Of a stretch of DNA of 64,000 bases, positions 50,928-58,407 are shown piece by piece. The position numbers and the translations under genes are program-made. The notes under the pieces are model-generated. The model saw only the letters and a list, made by a program, of their open reading frames with translations. It was not told the origin of the DNA and did not search any database. Source of the DNA: Bacillus_AD sp047238185 (GTDB lineage: Bacteria; Bacillota; Bacilli; Bacillales; DSM-1321); the NCBI RefSeq assembly GCF_047238185.1, contig NZ_JBDFMI010000006.1, positions 1,116,001 to 1,180,000 on the forward strand, given 5' to 3'. Numbering within the stretch: position 1 is the first letter of the stretch; each line of letters starts with the position of its first letter.

Positions 50928-51209
50928 ATGGCAAATGCGTTAGTAAGTGTTCAAATTATCCCTAAAGGGGACAACATTATTGAAATGGTCGATGAGGCGA
51001 TAAGTATTATCGATGCATCCGGAGTCCCTTATGAAGTGCATCCGTTGGAAACAACAATGGAGGGCGACTTGTCGGAGCTTATGCAAATAATTGAAAAAAT
51101 GAACCACCGCATGATTGAATTGGGATCACCTAATGTCATCACACAGGTGAAAATCCTATTTCAACCGGATGGAATCACACTTGGCACGTTGACGGAGAAA
51201 TATAGATGA
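50928..51209 (+). CDS. YkoF/MTH1187-like thiamine-binding protein
   Basis: A 93-residue cytosolic protein of the thiamine-binding DUF77/YkoF superfamily: ALVSVQIIPKGDN at the start, ASGVPYEVHPLETTMEGDLSELMQII in the middle. In B. subtilis YkoF has two such domains and binds thiamine and HMP; here there is one domain. Between the binding protein and the permease it may buffer or sense imported pyrimidine inside the cell. It overlaps the permease start (ATGA). Confidence 0.85.
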   Translation: MANALVSVQIIPKGDNIIEMVDEAISIIDASGVPYEVHPLETTMEGDLSELMQIIEKMNHRMIELGSPNVITQVKILFQPDGITLGTLTEKYR

Positions 51210-51988
51210 GAAAGCGCCATGTATGGAAGAAGGGTTCTCCCTTCTTTCTTCTTTTAGGTATAGTGATTCTATGGGAAATCGCCGTGAGAGTACTTTCAAT
51301 CGAATCGTGGCTGCTGCCGGCGCCTTCCGAAATCTTCAAAGAGGGAGTGGCGGACTTCGGGCGTATTTCAGGGCAGCTGGCTTCTACGGTTGAACTGTCG
51401 TTATTGGGGTTGCTCATAGGAAGTGTAATCGGTCTGCTTTTGGCCTCATGCCTTCATCTGTTTCCTGGTGTGAAGGATGCTGTTTATCCACTTTTGATTT
51501 TATCCCAAAATGTTCCAATTATTGTATTGGCACCTTTATTGGTCATTTGGTTCGGTTTTGGCCTTCTTCCTAAATTGATTGTCATCACGCTTGTTTGCTT
51601 TTTTCCTGTTGCTGTCGCTGCCTTGGATGGTTTGCGGCAAACGCCTTACGAGCTTAAGCATTATTTTGAAATGATGGGTGCGAATAAACGGCAGTTATTC
51701 TGGAAGTTGGAGCTTCCCCATTCGCTGCCTTTTATTTTCTCCGGCTTGAAGATATCCGCTACATATAGTGTGATGGGTGCAGTCATTTCTGAATGGCTCG
51801 GGGCGAAGGATGGAATCGGCGTGTATATGACAATGGCTTCTAAGTCCTTCCGTACTGATCGCGTATTTGTTGCGATTATTATAGTTATGGGCTTAAGTTT
51901 GTTATTATTCTTGGCTATATCCCTATTGGAAAGGTATATGGTCTCGTGGAAAAGAAAGGAGGGGCAAGAAAGAAATGCTCGAAATTAA
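51206..51988 (+). CDS. thiX: ThiX-like ABC transporter permease
   Basis: A 260-residue permease of the taurine/nitrate/thiamine-precursor type with about six helices and the EAA loop LKHYFEMMGANKRQLFWKLELPHSLPFIFSGLKISATYS. It forms the membrane channel for the ThiY-bound precursor. Start overlaps the previous stop, and the 3' end overlaps the ATPase gene by 14 bp. Confidence 0.92.
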   Translation: MRKRHVWKKGSPFFLLLGIVILWEIAVRVLSIESWLLPAPSEIFKEGVADFGRISGQLASTVELSLLGLLIGSVIGLLLASCLHLFPGVKDAVYPLLILSQNVPIIVLAPLLVIWFGFGLLPKLIVITLVCFFPVAVAALDGLRQTPYELKHYFEMMGANKRQLFWKLELPHSLPFIFSGLKISATYSVMGAVISEWLGAKDGIGVYMTMASKSFRTDRVFVAIIIVMGLSLLLFLAISLLERYMVSWKRKEGQERNARN

Positions 51989-52706
51989 AGAAGTTGCATA
52001 CTCATACAATGGCCGGCAAAGTGTGTTGGCTGATCTTTCGTTGGCTGTAAAAGAGGGGGAGTTTGTCAGTATCCTTGGTCCGTCAGGCAGCGGCAAAAGC
52101 ACCCTTTTCCATTTGATTGGGGGGCTGTACAAGCCCGGCAAAGGGGAAATTCTTCTGGATGGAAAGGCTATTACCGGCGAGAAGGGGCATATAAGTTATA
52201 TGCCCCAGCAGCCCGCCCTTCTGCCGTGGAGAACAGTTCTAGATAATGTGTTATTGGGAGCGGAATTATCCGGCAAGTCTGATAAGCAGGAAGGATTGGA
52301 GCTGTTGAAGAAGGCTGGATTGCATGATTATGCGCAGTCTTTGCCCCATCAATTATCTGGGGGGATGAAGCAAAGGGTCGCTTTCGTTCGCAGCCTTGCC
52401 AGCCCCCAAACATTAATGCTCCTCGATGAACCATTTTCTGCATTGGATGAATTGACACGGCTGTCGATGCAGCAATGGTTATTGAATGTGTGGGAGAAAA
52501 ATCGCCGGTCTGTTTTGTTCATCACTCATAGCATTGAAGAGGCTCTATATCTTTCGGACAAAATTTATGTACTTTCTTCAAAACCAGCTACGGTTATAAA
52601 AGAGGTCCAGGTGCCCTTTGCCCGCCCAAGGCAGGAAGGGATTATCATGGAGGGCGATTTTCAGTTGCTGAAGCAAGAGCTTTATCAATTATTGAAGGAG
52701 AAATAA
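51975..52706 (+). CDS. thiZ: ThiZ-like ABC transporter ATPase
   Basis: Energises precursor uptake. 243 residues with Walker A GPSGSGKST, signature LSGGMKQRV, Walker B LMLLDEPFSALDE and switch His in ITHSIEEA. The YMPQQPALLPWRTVLDNV Q-loop region matches the nitrate/taurine/ThiZ group. AAGGAGGGG lies upstream, inside the permease gene. The TatD-like gene starts 3 bp after its stop. Confidence 0.93.
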   Translation: MLEIKEVAYSYNGRQSVLADLSLAVKEGEFVSILGPSGSGKSTLFHLIGGLYKPGKGEILLDGKAITGEKGHISYMPQQPALLPWRTVLDNVLLGAELSGKSDKQEGLELLKKAGLHDYAQSLPHQLSGGMKQRVAFVRSLASPQTLMLLDEPFSALDELTRLSMQQWLLNVWEKNRRSVLFITHSIEEALYLSDKIYVLSSKPATVIKEVQVPFARPRQEGIIMEGDFQLLKQELYQLLKEK

Positions 52707-52709
52707 GAG

Positions 52710-53480
52710 ATGAAACTGATAGACAGCCATATACATATTGATACATATAAAGATGAACAGAGGGAAAGGCTTCTTTCTGTACCCGATGTCGCTTATTTTA
52801 TCGCTGTTTCGATGGACCTTGCTTCCAGTAAAACAAATCTTCAATTAAGCAAGCAGGACGCACGCATTAAACCGGCTTTCGGTTTTCATCCGGAGCAGGA
52901 TATCCCTGATCCTGATGAAATTGAGGCCTTGTTTGAATGGATGGAGAATCATGTGGATTCAATGGTTGCGGTGGGAGAGGTAGGCCTTCCATATTATAAA
53001 AGACAGGAAGAAATGGACCTAGATATGGCCCCCTATATCGATTTGCTCGAACGATTTATCGTCTTCGCCAAAAAACATGATAAACCGATAATATTGCATG
53101 CTGTTTATGAGGATGGTGAAACAGCCTGCATGCTGTTGGAGAAGCATGGGATGGAGAAGGCTCATTTTCATTGGTTCAAGGGAGAGGATATTCTTCTCCG
53201 ACGTATGAACGAAAATGGCTATATGGTGTCAGTTACCCCGGATATTTGCTATGAACAGGAAATTCAGCATATCGTTGATTTGTATCCGTTAGAAAAATTA
53301 ATGCTTGAAACAGATGGACCATGGCCGTTTGAAGAACGCTTCAAAAATCAATTGACCAGCCCTGAGATGATGTATGAAAGTATAGTGGAAATAGCTGGAA
53401 TAAAGGGATTGCCGTTAGAAAAAGTGTGGGAAAAGACCTTCGGTAATACCATTCGCTTTTATGAACTGTATAATGGGTAG
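52710..53480 (+). CDS. TatD-family metal-dependent hydrolase in the thiamine-salvage operon
   Basis: A 256-residue TIM-barrel hydrolase with the TatD metal ligands: HxH in DSHIHID (His7, His9), Glu in VAVGEVGLPYY, His in ILHAVYE, His in AHFHWFKG and Asp in LETDGPWP. TatD proteins are mostly described as nucleases, but the superfamily includes amidohydrolases. Three bases separate it from thiZ, so it is in the TPP-controlled operon. A role in trimming the imported precursor (for example deformylation before TenA) is my inference, and it is not the known YlmB enzyme. Confidence 0.85.
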   Translation: MKLIDSHIHIDTYKDEQRERLLSVPDVAYFIAVSMDLASSKTNLQLSKQDARIKPAFGFHPEQDIPDPDEIEALFEWMENHVDSMVAVGEVGLPYYKRQEEMDLDMAPYIDLLERFIVFAKKHDKPIILHAVYEDGETACMLLEKHGMEKAHFHWFKGEDILLRRMNENGYMVSVTPDICYEQEIQHIVDLYPLEKLMLETDGPWPFEERFKNQLTSPEMMYESIVEIAGIKGLPLEKVWEKTFGNTIRFYELYNG

Positions 53481-53519
53481 AAAGTAGGTTTATTTTATGC
53501 GAGTGATACAGGAGGCAAA

Positions 53520-55285
53520 ATGGAAAAAAAGCAAAAAAAGAAAGGCAGCTTGAAGCCTTTCCTCTCATTAATACGAGCTACAAACCCTTCCTATGGCAGA
53601 TTGGGCTTTGCTCTTGGATTAAGCATTATCACCACACTTGTCAGCTTGTTGATCCCCTTGCTTACGAAACAGCTGGTGGATGGATTCAGTATGTCTTCGC
53701 TATCCATCAAACAAATCAGTTTAATTATCATTGTGTTTATTATTCAGGCCGGTCTAAGTGCTTATGCCACATATGCACTTAGCTATAATGGACAAAAGAT
53801 TATTGCCGGATTGAGGGAGATGCTGTGGAAGAAGCTGGTGAAATTGCCGGTATCGTATTCGGACCGTAATGGCTCCGGTGAAATGATCAGCAGAATGACA
53901 AATGATACGATGGTTGTAAAGGAATTGATTACAACTCACATTACAGGAGCTATCACAGGAATGATTTCAGTAGTAGGGAGCATCATCATCCTATTTATTA
54001 TGAATTGGAAGCTGACTTTGCTGATTTTTATTGTCCTGCCGGTAGCTGCTGCAATACTTGTCCCAATTGGCAGAATGATGCATTCAATATCAAAGGAAAC
54101 ACAATCTGAGACAGCCTCATTCACGGGTATCATGAATCAGGTGCTTCCGGAGATTCGGCTTGTTAAAGCTTCCAATGCGGAAGAAATTGAAACGGAACGG
54201 GTATGAATGGGATATCTAAATTATTCAAATTAGGATTGAAGGAAGCTCGGACACAATCAGTTGTCAGCCCAATCATCACATTAGTTTTGATGGGAGCATT
54301 GGTTGCTGTTATCGGCTATGGGGGCATGCAGGTGTCGAGCGGCATTATTACTGCCGGCTCATTAGTCGCTTTTATCCTCTATTTGTTTCAAATCATTATG
54401 CCTATGGGACAAATTACGGTATTCTTTACTCAGCTTCAAAAATCCATAGGTGCTACTGATCGAATTATTGAAATCCTTGCTGAGGATGAAGAGGATTTAA
54501 AGGCTGGGCATGAGCTGAAAGATGCCAAAAAATCAATATGCTTCAGGGATGTTTCTTTCGCTTATGAAAAAGAAGGCGGGGAAATTTTATCGCATATCGA
54601 CCTGGAGGTTGAAGCGGGCAAGGTAACCGCTGTGGTAGGACCGAGCGGAAGTGGGAAAACAACATTGTTTAAACTGTTGGAGCGCTATTATATACCCAGC
54701 CATGGATTAATAGAAATTGGCGGAGAAGATGTGCGTACATTTTCACTGGAATCCTGGCGAAAACATATCGGCTATGTGTCGCAGGAAAGCCCCCTTCTGG
54801 CAGGAACTATACGTGATAACATCTGTTATGGCCTTGATAGGGAAGTATCGGAGGCCGAGCTCATGAAGGCGGCAGAAATGGCTTTTGCTCTTGATTTTAT
54901 TACCGAATTGGCCGATGGGTTCAATACAGAAGTCGGAGAAAGAGGGCTGAAATTGTCAGGCGGCCAGCGGCAAAGGATTGCCATTGCCCGTGCATTGCTG
55001 CGCGACCCGGAAATCCTGATGCTTGATGAAGCCACTTCAAGTTTGGACAGCCAGTCTGAGCAATCCGTTCAGCTGGCCTTGGAACAGTTAATGGTAGGCA
55101 GGACAACCATTGTTATTGCCCATCGTCTATCCACCGTTGTAGATGCGGACAAATTGGTATTCCTTGAGCATGGGACGATCACAGGAGAAGGCACCCATCA
55201 TGAATTGATGGGTACACATGCACTTTACCGTGAATTTGCCCAACAGCAGTTGAAAATTAATAGTGAGCTTGAAGAGAAAGTGTAA
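53520..55285 (+). pseudogene. bmrA: BmrA-type multidrug ABC exporter split by a frameshift
   Basis: Two frames together spell one BmrA-like half-transporter of about 588 residues. Frame 1 (53520-54206) covers the N-terminus and four or so helices and ends ...NAEEIETERV. Frame 2 (54203-55285) begins MNGISKLFKLG and carries the remaining helices and a full ATPase (GPSGSGKTT, LSGGQRQR, MLDEATSS, IAHRLST). The BmrA sequence I remember runs on without a gap at this point, and adding one base near 54198-54200 (a G run) restores it. The split frames overlap as ATGA. It could be a true mutation or a sequencing error; neither piece should be functional alone. Confidence 0.85.
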
Positions 55286-55291
55286 TCATAA

Positions 55292-55326
55292 AGAAACCCC
55301 CGCCATTCCTGTGGCGGGGGTTTCTC
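55292..55326 (+). terminator. Intrinsic terminator after the bmrA-like gene
   Basis: Perfect stem AGAAACCCCCGCC/GGCGGGGGTTTCT around 7 bases, with a T-rich 3' side. Confidence 0.9.
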
Positions 55327-55361
55327 TTTAAGGCGTGATATAGCACGGTAAAAACGATTAA

Positions 55362-55824
55362 CGCTTTGTCAGAGCTCCGTCTTAAGCTAGTCGGGGATAA
55401 TCAGGCGCCTTACGCTTTTGATCCATCCAGCTTCAGGCGCCATCCCCTCGAGGTCTTAAGCCAAACCTCTGTCAAAGGCAAAGACCGGCCTTTGTCAGAG
55501 CTCCGTCTTAAGCTAGTCGGGGATAATCAGGCGCCTTACGCTTTTGATTCATCCAGCTCCAGGGACCAACGTCTAGCAAACTTCCCATTTTTCTCTTCGA
55601 TAAGTCAACATCAGCTCGTGAACCTCGCCGTGTATCCTTTATCTTAAGAAAAACGGTCCAGTTTGTACGCCGCTAAACAGTCCCTTACGCTTTTGATTTC
55701 ATCCAGCTTCAGGCGCCATCCCCTCGAGGTCTTAAGCCAAACCTCTGTCAAAGGCAAAGACCGGCCTTTGTCAGAGCTCCGTCTTAAGCTAGTCGGGGAT
55801 AATCAGGCGCCTTACGCTTTTGAT
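55362..55824. repeat. Structured repeat array 3: half type I, type I, type II, type I
   Basis: From left: the 3' half of a type I unit (55362-55419), a full type I hairpin (55436-55535), a type II hairpin (55561-55685), and a second full type I hairpin (55712-55811). Type I outer arms are GGCGCC-ATCCCC and GGGGAT-AATCA-GGCGCC; type II outer arms are AGGGAC and GTCCCT. The linker CTTACGCTTTTGAT follows every unit. Its last copy forms the end of the mreBH coding sequence. Confidence 0.88.
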
Positions 55825-56825
55825 TTCATCTTATTCAGTTTTTGGATCATGCTTAGTGAGCGGCCTGTTCCGATTGCTACTGACTCTAGTGGTGAAGGGG
55901 CAAGATGCACGGGCACGGCTATTTCGCCTGCCAGCCATTCCTGCATTCCGGTCAATAGTGACCCTCCGCCTGTCAATACGACTCCTTGGTCTACTATGTC
56001 GCCGCTCAATTCGGGAGGGCAGCTTTCTAGTGTTGTCTTTATGACATGGAGCATTTGCAGAAGCGATTCCTTGATTGCTTCCTGTATCTCGAGGGAGGAC
56101 AGTGTGATGGTTTCGGGCAGCCCCGTTACTAAATCCCTGCCTCTCACTTCTATTGTGGACTGATCGTGCTTGATGAGTGCGTGCCCAATTTCAATTTTGA
56201 TTTGTTCAGCGGTCCGTTCGCCGATTAGGAGATTGTATTGCTTTCGGACATGCTGGATGATGTCATCATCAATCTGGTCGCCGCCGATGCGCAATGAATT
56301 GCAGGCAACCACTCCTCCATAAGAAATAATGGCTACTTCTGTCGTTCCTCCACCGATATCGACAATGACTGACGCAACAGGCTCGTCCACTGGAAGTTCT
56401 GAGCCGATGGCCGCTGCCACTGATTCCTCAATTAGATGGACGTGTTTAGCGCCGCAGCTTTTTACAGAATCTTCGATAGCCCGGCGCTCAACAGAAGTTG
56501 AACCTGATGGGGCACATACGACCACGGTCGGTTTGCTGATTGATAATTTCAAAGCTTTTCCGGTTTTCTTCATGATATGCTTCAGCATTGCGGAAGTATA
56601 ATCAAAATCCGCAATGACACCATCCCTTAAAGGACGTACGGCAATGATATTGCTTGGTGTTTTACCGATCATATCTTTAGCATCTGATCCAACAGCCAAG
56701 ATTTTATTTGTATGGATATCCATGGCTACTACAGATGGTTCATTTAAAACGATTCCTTTATTTTTGCTGTATACTAATGTATTGGCAGTTCCTAAGTCAA
56801 TACCTATCTCTGTATTAGAGAACAT
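55812..56825 (-). CDS. mreBH: Rod-shape actin-like protein MreBH
   Basis: Actin-like filament protein directing side-wall cell-wall synthesis. 337 residues; NTEIGIDLGTANTLVYSKNKGIVLNEPSVVAM (phosphate 1), VDIGGGTTEVAIISYGG (phosphate 2) and GVVLTGGGSLLTG (adenosine) are intact. The string VYSKNKGI and the length point to MreBH rather than MreB or Mbl, and there is no mreCD nearby. The Met at 56825 has AAAGGG 8 bases upstream; a GTG three codons earlier overlaps that site. Unusual: the last three residues (SKA) and the stop are encoded by structured repeat array 3. Confidence 0.9.
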   Translation of the reverse strand: MFSNTEIGIDLGTANTLVYSKNKGIVLNEPSVVAMDIHTNKILAVGSDAKDMIGKTPSNIIAVRPLRDGVIADFDYTSAMLKHIMKKTGKALKLSISKPTVVVCAPSGSTSVERRAIEDSVKSCGAKHVHLIEESVAAAIGSELPVDEPVASVIVDIGGGTTEVAIISYGGVVACNSLRIGGDQIDDDIIQHVRKQYNLLIGERTAEQIKIEIGHALIKHDQSTIEVRGRDLVTGLPETITLSSLEIQEAIKESLLQMLHVIKTTLESCPPELSGDIVDQGVVLTGGGSLLTGMQEWLAGEIAVPVHLAPSPLESVAIGTGRSLSMIQKLNKMKSKA

Positions 56826-56916
56826 ATTAGTCACCCTTTCGATAAGTTTGACCCCCCATCTTCCTATTTTATAGAAAATGTGGATAAAGTAAACGGAAGT
56901 GCCTTTTACAAATACA

Positions 56917-58200
56917 TTACAGACTATGTCCTTTTTGTATCATTGTCTGTTTATCGTGCTTTTGGAACATGGCAAAGTATAGGATTCCGCTAATGAAAGA
57001 AAAGACGCATAGGACAATAAAGGTCCCTTGGTTGCCGAACCAATCTGTCATCGGGATTGCAATTGGGGCAATCATCCGTCCTACAGTGTTGCGCAAAGAA
57101 GCGGCAGCGAAATATTGCCCTCTCATATGTTCCGGTGCGATGACAGAGATAAAGCTGTTCATAATGCCGACGGTCATCAGTTCGCCTAATGTAAAGATAG
57201 CCATGCTGAGAATCAATCCCCATACCCAATTAGTGCTGCCGGCAATGAGCATGGAAACCCCATAGACGATGGAAGCAGCCACAAAAACATTGCGCTCCTT
57301 GTAACGATCCATCCAACGGGAGACAATGATCGTGAAGAGAACAACAAACAAGCCGTTCTCTGCTACGAGCAAGCCGAATGTTTTGACACCGTTTATGTCG
57401 AAATGCCAGCTCCCAATGCTGAATAATGTTTGAGTATCAATGACTTCTTTTGTATACACAGGAAAAAGAAGATCCAACTGCATGAATGTCATGGCATTGA
57501 AAATTCCTGCAATAATAAATAGCAGGAATACGCGGTCTTTCAGGATAATGCCATAATCTTTTACCTGAGACAGCAAAAATTCCATCCCTCCAGCTTTTTT
57601 TTGTTTCTGCTTTTCAAGAAGCTCTGACGGAACAGTTTCGACAATCCACTTAGAATAAACAAAACTCAATAGTAGATTGGCCACGCCTGCGAGCAACAGC
57701 AATTCAAAGCGATGATCCTTATAAAAGATGCTGCCGACAATCGGCCCGATGACGACTGCAATATTTACGGATGTATAAAAAATGGCGAATACACTGCTGC
57801 GGTCTTTTTCATGGACTACGTCGGCGATCATTGCCTGGCTGGCCGGATAGTAGATGGAACTAAAGACAGAAACGACAGTAAAGCTAATAAAGCCGATAAC
57901 CGCTGAATCCATCAAAGGAGATGATGCAAATGAAAAAAGAAGGTAGGCAATCCCTTGACCGGCGCTTGCAATGATCATCATTCTTTTCCGTCCAAAACGG
58001 TCTGCAAAGAAACCTCCCATTAAGTTAGCTATCACAGAAAACGCTTGAGAAATGATTAAAAGGACGCCTGCTGTATTTTTGCCGAATTCCTCTGAAAAAT
58101 AAATGGCAAGGAATGGAAAAAACATCCAGAAAGTGATATTGACTAGCGCTTCACCGCCAAGGCGGATCTTTAAGTTTAAATTCCAATCTTTGAATCTCAT
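56917..58200 (-). CDS. MFS transporter, drug-efflux type
   Basis: A 427-residue major facilitator protein with twelve predicted helices. The loop 2-3 motif is GGFFADRFGRKRMM, with the DxxGRK-like signature, and SIYYPASQAMIADVV follows. It resembles the YttB/MdtH-like multidrug group. Substrate unknown. The gene lies upstream of mreBH on the same strand but with a 90-base gap and no shared theme. Confidence 0.87.
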   Translation of the reverse strand: MRFKDWNLNLKIRLGGEALVNITFWMFFPFLAIYFSEEFGKNTAGVLLIISQAFSVIANLMGGFFADRFGRKRMMIIASAGQGIAYLLFSFASSPLMDSAVIGFISFTVVSVFSSIYYPASQAMIADVVHEKDRSSVFAIFYTSVNIAVVIGPIVGSIFYKDHRFELLLLAGVANLLLSFVYSKWIVETVPSELLEKQKQKKAGGMEFLLSQVKDYGIILKDRVFLLFIIAGIFNAMTFMQLDLLFPVYTKEVIDTQTLFSIGSWHFDINGVKTFGLLVAENGLFVVLFTIIVSRWMDRYKERNVFVAASIVYGVSMLIAGSTNWVWGLILSMAIFTLGELMTVGIMNSFISVIAPEHMRGQYFAAASLRNTVGRMIAPIAIPMTDWFGNQGTFIVLCVFSFISGILYFAMFQKHDKQTMIQKGHSL

Positions 58201-58346
58201 ATTTGTCCCCCCTCAGAAGTAATCTAATCCTATAATCATACTTTTTTTATATAATTCAGACAAGTGTGTATATACAAGTATTTTAAATCAATAGAAAACG
58301 GTTAACTATTTTTATTTGAACAAGTTGTGAAAGGTAGTACATTTCA

Positions 58347-58375
58347 TTTACAACGTACCCTATGGGGTATATAAT
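58347..58375 (+). promoter_or_regulatory. Promoter with CsoR/CstR-like operator
   Basis: TTTACA (58347-58352), 17 bases, TATAAT (58370-58375). Between and touching the -10 lies the palindrome TACCCTATGGGGTA (58356-58369). This is the form of operator bound by CsoR-family repressors (copper-sensing CsoR and persulfide-sensing CstR). Because the gene it controls handles sulfane sulfur and CoA disulfide, a CstR-type repressor is the better guess. Confidence 0.7.
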
Positions 58376-58407
58376 AAAGCCATAACATAGATCCGGGAGG
58401 GAACATG

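Noticed and set aside
54180..54210. Programmed -1 frameshift in the bmrA-like gene
   Set aside because: No X-XXY-YYZ slippery heptamer or downstream pseudoknot is seen; a one-base loss in a G run is simpler.
55366..56163. Open frames of about 90 and 166 codons running through the repeat array and antisense to mreBH
   Set aside because: They translate the repeated hairpin units (the same residue strings recur) and have no ribosome site; the repeat is non-coding and mreBH is the real gene.
56826..56916. Sigma-I promoter for mreBH
   Set aside because: A CGAA is present on the minus strand, but no ACCCCC-type -35 at the needed spacing; the C run lies on the other strand.
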